Positions 59,474 to 64,000 of a DNA stretch of 64,000 nt are shown piece after piece. Positions within the stretch are counted from its first letter, which is position 1, and each line of letters opens with the position of its first letter. The stretch lies in assembly GCA_030428695.1 (NCBI GenBank), contig JAUIEM010000001.1:15725-79724 (forward strand), given 5' to 3'. Under the pieces are notes generated by a model. It saw only the letters and a program-made list of their open reading frames with translations, did no database searches and was not told the DNA's origin. Both the position numbers and the translations under genes were made by a program. This DNA comes from a bacterium. GTDB lineage: Bacteria; Planctomycetota; J058; JAJDCP01.

Positions 59474-60883
59474 CTACGGTTCCTGCCGCGTGTGCGGCGT
59501 GTCGAAGTCCCCCGCCAACGCGCGGTACAGCGCGATGCGCAGCTCGACCAGCGCGAGGCGCTCGCTCGCTATGTCGCGCTGCAGGCGCTGGCGTTCGGTC
59601 AGGGTGTCGAGCACCGCGATGTAGTCGACCACGCCGTTGAGGTACTGGGTCCGCAGCTGGTCGTAGGTCTGCCGCGCGAGCGCGAGCTGCCGCTCGAGGC
59701 TGAGGATGCGCTCGCTCTGCCGGGTCTCGCGCAGCAGCGCGTCCTCGACCTCCTGGAAGGCGACCAGCACCGCGTCGCCGTACTCGGCCAGGGCCTGCCG
59801 CTTGAGCGCCGCCGTGCGCTCGACCTCGGCCCGTCGCTCGCCGCCGTCGAGCAGCGGCGCGACGAGCTGGCCGGCGATCGAGGCCAGCCAGGACATGAAC
59901 AGGTTCTCGGGCCGCTCGGCCGCGGTGAGCAGCGAGGCCGTCAGCGACAGCCGCGGGTACTGGTCGCTGACCGCCGCGGCGAGGTCGCGGTCGGCCGCCT
60001 CGAGCCGCAGTTGCGCGGCGCGGATGTCCGGCCGGCGCGCGACCAGCTCGGCCGGCAGCCCGGTCTGCGGCAGCGGAGGCAGCGGAGGCAGCGCGGCGGC
60101 CGAGGTGTCGGCCGCGGCCTGGGGCGGCCGGCCCTGCAGCACGGCGAGCTGATGGGTGAGGACGCCGATGCGCGCCGCGATCACGATCTCCTGCTCGCGG
60201 GTCGCCTCGAGCAGCTGGCGCTGGCGCAACACGTCGGCGCTGCGGATCAGCCCGGCCGCGAAGCGCGCCTCGAGCAGCTCGAGCACCGCCTCGTTGGTCG
60301 CGACCTGCTCGGCGAGGATGCGCAGCTGCAGCCCCGCCTCGGCCAGCCGGTACCAGGCCAGGGCGACCTCGCCGGAGAGGCTGAGGGCGGCGGTCTGGTA
60401 GTCGGCCAGGGTGGCCCGGGCGCGCAGGCGCTCGGCGTCGACCTCGGCCCGAATGCGGCCCCACAGGTCGACCTCGTAGCGCGCCTCGAGGCCGAGGGAG
60501 AAGTCGGTCGTGCCGTCTATGTCCTCGCCGTCCTGGTAGCCCGCCTCGAACACCGCGTCGAGGTCGAAGGACAAGCCGGATGCCTCGCGCCGGGCGACCG
60601 CCCGGGCGGCGCGCAGGCGCTCCCAGGCGGCGGCCAGGCTGAAGCTGCCCGCGAGGGCTCGCTCGACCCGCAGATCGAGGGCCGGATCGCCGAAGGCGGT
60701 CCACCATCGCGCCGGCAAGGGCACCCCGCCAGCCGCCGAGAGCTCCGGCGCATCCTGGAAGGGCAACGGACCCGCCGGCTCGGGGCTCGCGCAACCTGCG
60801 ACGAACGCGAGGACCCCGGCCAGGAGCAGGATCTTCGACGCGAGCAGACGGTCGTGACGCCAGGTGTTGATATACAACCTCAT
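59474..60883 (-). CDS. Outer-membrane efflux lipoprotein (TolC/NodT family)
   Basis: A 469-residue protein starting MRLYINTWRHDRLLASKILLL, with a lipobox (AFVAGCAS) that anchors it in the outer membrane. Two TolC-like repeats of long helices and beta strands follow: ARWWTAFGDPALDLRVERAL at the start of the mature protein, AELVARRPDIRAAQLRLEAADRDLAAA in the middle and LNGVVDYIAVLDTLTERQRLQRDI near the end. It is the first gene of the efflux operon. The ATG at 60883 has no obvious ribosome binding site. Confidence 0.93.
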   Translation of the reverse strand: MRLYINTWRHDRLLASKILLLAGVLAFVAGCASPEPAGPLPFQDAPELSAAGGVPLPARWWTAFGDPALDLRVERALAGSFSLAAAWERLRAARAVARREASGLSFDLDAVFEAGYQDGEDIDGTTDFSLGLEARYEVDLWGRIRAEVDAERLRARATLADYQTAALSLSGEVALAWYRLAEAGLQLRILAEQVATNEAVLELLEARFAAGLIRSADVLRQRQLLEATREQEIVIAARIGVLTHQLAVLQGRPPQAAADTSAAALPPLPPLPQTGLPAELVARRPDIRAAQLRLEAADRDLAAAVSDQYPRLSLTASLLTAAERPENLFMSWLASIAGQLVAPLLDGGERRAEVERTAALKRQALAEYGDAVLVAFQEVEDALLRETRQSERILSLERQLALARQTYDQLRTQYLNGVVDYIAVLDTLTERQRLQRDIASERLALVELRIALYRALAGDFDTPHTRQEP

Positions 60884-61185
60884 AGGTGAGCCGGGTGCCG
60901 GTCGAATAGATGCAACGTCCGCGGGCCCGATCCGGTTCCCGACCTCCTCTCGCCGGCGCAAGCCGGGAGCCCAGAGCCCGTCGGATTCCCCGGAGACACC
61001 ATTCTCCGGCCGCCGGAGGGGGTGTCAAGACCGTCGGTTTCGCCCGCTCCCGCCCCGCTGACGGACCGATGACGAACTTCCTCCAGGCTGGGAAAGGAGC
61101 AGGACGCGAGGACGCGATGCCGACCACGGAAGCCACGCTTGACGCCATGCGCCGGAGCCCGGATCATCCCCTCCGGAGGGAGACC
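60884..61185. other. Divergent promoter region between the efflux operon and the kinase gene
   Basis: No gene is supported. The kinase frame stays open upstream to 60910, but its translation is Arg/Pro-rich and lacks a ribosome binding site. The AT-rich word TTGATATACAACCTCATAGG spans the start of the channel gene. Confidence 0.5.
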
Positions 61186-63192
61186 ATGCGCTGTCCGGGC
61201 TGCGACCGCGAGAACGACGAGACCGCCGCCTTCTGCCAGGCCTGCGGCGCCGGGCTGAACGACCGCACCCGCCTGACCGCCCCCTCCGGGACGACGATGC
61301 AGGCCCTGTCCGACACCCGCCCCCGCGCCGGCTGTCTCGACGACGCCCTCGGCTCCACCGTCGCGGGCTACCGGATCATCCGCAAGCTCGGCCAGGGGGG
61401 CATGGGCGCGGTCTACCTCGCTGAGCAAGTGAAGCTCCAGCGCCGCGCCGCGATCAAGGTGCTGCCGCCCGCCTTGAGCCAGCACGCGCCGCTGATCGAG
61501 CGCTTCGAGCGGGAAGCGCGCGCCCTCGCGCGCCTCGACCACCCGCATATCGTGCCGGTCTACGACCTGTTCGAGCACGCGGGCACGCTGTGCATCGCGA
61601 TGGCCTACCTCGAGGGCGGCTCGGTGCGCGACCTCCTGCGCGCGGAGGGCTTCCTCGACGAGGCCCGCGCGGCGGCGATCGTCGCCGGCGCCGCCCGCGG
61701 CCTGTGGGCCGCCGCCGAGAAGGGCATCGTCCACCGCGACGTCAAGCCCGACAACCTGCTGCTCGCCTCCGACGGCACGGTCAAGGTCGCCGACTTCGGG
61801 CTGGTGCGCGCCGCCGGCGGCGCGGAGCTGACCTCCCCCGGCACGGTGCTCGGGACGCCGGCCTACATGGCCCCGGAGCAGTGGGAGGACGCGCGCGACT
61901 GCGACCACCGCAGCGACCTGTACGCCCTCGGCTGCACACTCTTCCAGCTGCTGTACAGCCGGCCCCCCTTCCCCGGCCCCCAGGCGCAGCAGTTCCTCAA
62001 GCAACATCTGCACGACCCGCCCCCCGAGCTCGCCGCCAAGCGGCCCGACCTGTCGCCGCAGATGCTGAAGATCGTCGACCGGCTGCTCGCGAAGGAGCCC
62101 GGCAAGCGTTTCCCCAGCGGCGCCGAGCTCGCCGCCCACCTCGAGCCCCTCGCTGCCGCCCCCGCGGCCCTGCGGCCCTCCCGCCTCGGCGCCTCCGGAC
62201 GCCGCCGCGAGCGGACCGGCCGGCTGCTGCTCGTCCTGGTCCTCGTCCTGCTGCTCGGCGCCGGGCTCCACCTCGCCTGGACGCAGCTGCGCGCGGCCCG
62301 GAACGCCCCGCTGCAGGCCGAGGTGCTGGCCGCGCAGGCGACCGCCGCCGCCCTCTTCGAGCGGGTCACCGCCGCCCGCGCCGCCCTCGACCGCGATGTC
62401 GAGCAGGCGGAGGAGTGGGTCCGCCGCGACGAGGCCGCGCTCGCCGGGGTCCGGGCGGGCACGATGGAGCAGGCCCAGCTGCGCGGCAACCTGAAGCAGA
62501 ACCTCCGCCGCCTGCAGCGCGCCCAGGAGGTCGCCGCTTTCGCCGACCGCGGGTTCGCCGCGCCGGGCGCGATGCTCGCGGTCGACAGCCGCCTGCGCGA
62601 GGCCGGGGCCCTCGTCGAGCGGGCGGCCTGGACCGAGGCCGCGGAGGACCTCGCCTGGGTGATCGAGCAGCTCGAGCCGGCCGACCGGAGCCTGCCCCAC
62701 ATCGGTGACTGTCTGGACGCGCGGGAGGAAGCCGAGGCGGCCCGCCGTGCCTTCGAGGGCTGGGCCCACGGGGAGCTGGAGGTGCCGGGCGCGCAGCTCG
62801 GCGCGCCCTTCGCGCAGGAACAGGACGAGGGACACCGCCGGCTCGAGGCCGGCCAGCTCGCCGTCGCAACCGCGCACTTCCAGGCCGCCTGCGACGGCTA
62901 CGACGAGCTGCACCAGCGGCTGTCCGCGCTGCTCGACGGGCTGCGAGGCGTAGCCCTGGAGCGCGATGGCGTGGCCGATGCCTGGAAGGCCTGGTTGGAC
63001 CACAACGGGCGGGATCCCGCGCTCGAGCCGGGCCTCGACAATGAGGGCGCGCTGTTGCACCGCCTGCGGAACCGTTATGATGAAGTGCGGAAGGCGCTGC
63101 TCGCGGGTGAGCTCGACAGCGCCGAACGGGCCCTGCTCGCCGCCCAGCGTGCCGCCGAGGCCGCTGAGGAAGCGTTCACCGAGCTCGAATGA
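61186..63192 (+). CDS. Membrane Ser/Thr protein kinase with N-terminal zinc ribbon
   Basis: A 668-residue kinase whose ATG is preceded by GGAGGGAG. Residues 3-24 form a zinc ribbon (CPGCDRENDETAAFCQACG). The kinase (about 60-330) is complete: LGQGGMGAVYLAE, AAIKVL, HRDVKPDNLL, DFGLVRA and GTPAYMAPEQ. One membrane helix follows (LLLVLVLVLLLGAGLHLAW, about residues 345-365). A periplasmic coiled-coil-like region of 300 residues, rich in Ala, Glu and Leu, may sense envelope signals. It belongs to the PknB-like group. A lipoprotein gene follows by 12 bases and may be co-expressed. Confidence 0.93.
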   Translation: MRCPGCDRENDETAAFCQACGAGLNDRTRLTAPSGTTMQALSDTRPRAGCLDDALGSTVAGYRIIRKLGQGGMGAVYLAEQVKLQRRAAIKVLPPALSQHAPLIERFEREARALARLDHPHIVPVYDLFEHAGTLCIAMAYLEGGSVRDLLRAEGFLDEARAAAIVAGAARGLWAAAEKGIVHRDVKPDNLLLASDGTVKVADFGLVRAAGGAELTSPGTVLGTPAYMAPEQWEDARDCDHRSDLYALGCTLFQLLYSRPPFPGPQAQQFLKQHLHDPPPELAAKRPDLSPQMLKIVDRLLAKEPGKRFPSGAELAAHLEPLAAAPAALRPSRLGASGRRRERTGRLLLVLVLVLLLGAGLHLAWTQLRAARNAPLQAEVLAAQATAAALFERVTAARAALDRDVEQAEEWVRRDEAALAGVRAGTMEQAQLRGNLKQNLRRLQRAQEVAAFADRGFAAPGAMLAVDSRLREAGALVERAAWTEAAEDLAWVIEQLEPADRSLPHIGDCLDAREEAEAARRAFEGWAHGELEVPGAQLGAPFAQEQDEGHRRLEAGQLAVATAHFQAACDGYDELHQRLSALLDGLRGVALERDGVADAWKAWLDHNGRDPALEPGLDNEGALLHRLRNRYDEVRKALLAGELDSAERALLAAQRAAEAAEEAFTELE

Positions 63193-63204
63193 CCGGAGGT
63201 GCCC

Positions 63205-63807
63205 ATGCGCCGTCTACTCCTGCTGCTCTGCCCCCTGTTCATCGGCTGCGCCGACTGGGGCTACATCCATCCCGACGTCGACCGCAACGCGCCGCCGCGC
63301 ACCGACCCCGTGGTCGGCGCCGAGATCGCGTCGCTGCGCTACGCGCACGGCCATCCGCGCCACCGCTGCGGCTACGGCTGCCACGACTACGCCCACGTCA
63401 TCGACGTGCGCGGCACCGGCTTCCGCGTCTACACCGGCGAAGCCCAGCGCAACCTCGACCTCGGCCCCTACTGGCGGCTGCAGCTCGGCATGGGCTCCGG
63501 CTCCGGCGGCTTCTCCTACAGCCACGGCTACGCCCTGCAGGGCGGGCAGTCCCACGGGCACTACCACCACGGGAGCCGCCACCAGGGGAACCTGTACGGC
63601 TACAACACCGTGCACTGGATCGGCCCCCACGGCTGGATCTACTCGCCGTACACCTCCGGGGTCGCGCCCCGCGACGGCAACACCCTCGGCTCGGGCCGTC
63701 CCCACGACGGCAGCCCGACCTTCACCGGCGACTGGTCCGGGTCTTCCAGCAGCGGCAGCTCCGGGACCTCCAACCGCGACCTGCGCTACGCCCCCGGCAA
63801 CCGGTAG
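63205..63807 (+). CDS. His- and Gly-rich lipoprotein
   Basis: A 200-residue protein starting MRRLLLLLCPLFIGCADWGY, with lipobox FIGC, behind GGAGG. The mature part is rich in His, Tyr, Gly and Ser: HPRHRCGYGCHDYAHVIDV, GGFSYSHGYALQGG and SHGHYHHGSRHQG. A Cys pair CGYGC with flanking histidines could bind metal, which is a suggestion only. The C-terminus is Ser-rich and probably disordered. No family is recognised. It follows the kinase gene closely. Confidence 0.75.
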   Translation: MRRLLLLLCPLFIGCADWGYIHPDVDRNAPPRTDPVVGAEIASLRYAHGHPRHRCGYGCHDYAHVIDVRGTGFRVYTGEAQRNLDLGPYWRLQLGMGSGSGGFSYSHGYALQGGQSHGHYHHGSRHQGNLYGYNTVHWIGPHGWIYSPYTSGVAPRDGNTLGSGRPHDGSPTFTGDWSGSSSSGSSGTSNRDLRYAPGNR

Positions 63808-63810
63808 CCG

Positions 63811-64000
63811 GCCTTGCCCCGACGCCTCCTGCTCAGCGCGACCCTCGACCCCGAGGGTCTCGGCGCCGGTGAGGTCCTCACTCGCGGCCACGTCGGCGCC
63901 GCTGAGCGCCGCGATATCACTCACCAGGGCGCGGCCCTCCGCGTCCGCGGCCAGGTTGCAGCCGTAGAACAGCAGGTCCGCCTCTGGGTCGAGGGAATGG
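63811..64000 (-). pseudogene. DUF4347 domain fragment (extends beyond the window)
   Basis: From 63999 downward the frame reads HSLDPEADLLFYGCNLAADAEGRALVSDIAALSGADVAASEDLTGAETLG, the characteristic end of a DUF4347 domain. Such domains open very large, repeat-rich surface proteins. After this point similarity ends (VEGRAEQEASGQG) and the frame runs antisense through the lipoprotein gene to 63214 without recognisable domains. This looks like a truncated gene or remnant; the upstream part is outside the window. Confidence 0.6.

Noticed and set aside
60910..61185. N-terminal extension of the kinase gene at 61186
   Set aside because: The extension is Arg/Pro-rich, lacks a ribosome binding site and falls in the divergent promoter region, whereas 61186 has GGAGGGAG directly upstream.

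Overview
The window is GC-rich (roughly 70 percent), densely packed bacterial DNA with strong GGAGG-type ribosome binding sites. Many starts are GTG or TTG, and ATGA or GTGA overlaps between genes are common. The organism is Gram-negative and respiring. It carries a three-part RND efflux operon with an outer-membrane channel, a cbb3-type oxidase, meso-diaminopimelate-type MurE and several lipoproteins. Ser/Thr kinases, an FHA protein, TPR, LysM and EF-hand proteins, a decayed DUF4058 gene and a DUF4347 fragment would suit a Planctomycetota- or Myxococcota-like lineage. The sequence alone does not settle the phylum.

Layout. 1-3.5 kb: end of an amino-acid permease fused to a PTS EIIA-like domain, two small methyltransferases, an ABM-like protein and a zinc ribbon. 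3.7-7.3 kb: smc. 7.5-13.5 kb: a TPR protein, two tandem LysM paralogues and two membrane proteins. 13.5-19.3 kb: pterin dehydratase, a CPBP protease, a JAB-DinG helicase fusion, a pseudouridine synthase and an RsmC-like methyltransferase. 19.3-21.6 kb: a decayed DUF4058 gene carrying a small palindromic insertion, two paired lipoproteins, a zinc-ribbon protein and an FHA protein. 21.9-28.7 kb: a cbb3 oxidase operon (diheme cytochrome c, CcoN, a CcoO-like protein with large inserts, two small membrane proteins, a CcoI-like ATPase) behind a perfect CRP-type palindrome. 28.4-37.1 kb, minus strand: part of a dcw cell-wall cluster (ftsI-murE-murF, a 1-kb repeat island, an unknown gene, mraY, ftsW). 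37.2-39.3 kb: repeats and an MsbA-like exporter. 39.4-40.5 kb: tRNA-Pro(CGG), a terminator and a two-gene HEPN module with a frameshift. 40.5-43.5 kb: glutathione peroxidase, a Fur-family regulator and an HD-like protein. 43.5-45.5 kb: two tandem pseudopilin-like genes, each with its own Fur-box-like palindrome and terminator. 45.5-49.1 kb: FKBP/EF-hand protein, TPR lipoprotein and HMA protein. 49.1-49.5 kb: nested repeats. 49.6-55.1 kb: GNAT acetyltransferase, a two-kinase-domain protein and a beta-helix acyltransferase-like protein. 55.1-60.9 kb: RND efflux operon. 61.2-64 kb: Ser/Thr kinase, His-rich lipoprotein and a DUF4347 remnant.

The most unusual content is non-coding. There are at least four families of short inverted-repeat elements with no transposase in the window. 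One pair of long hairpins (31.5 and 32.2 kb) keeps its loop while its stem changes by compensating substitutions, which makes it a candidate structured RNA or DNA element. Among proteins, the CcoO-like subunit with two large insertions, the CcoI-like ATPase lacking the usual TGE glutamate, the JAB-DinG fusion and the iron-box-controlled pseudopilin pair deserve a second look.
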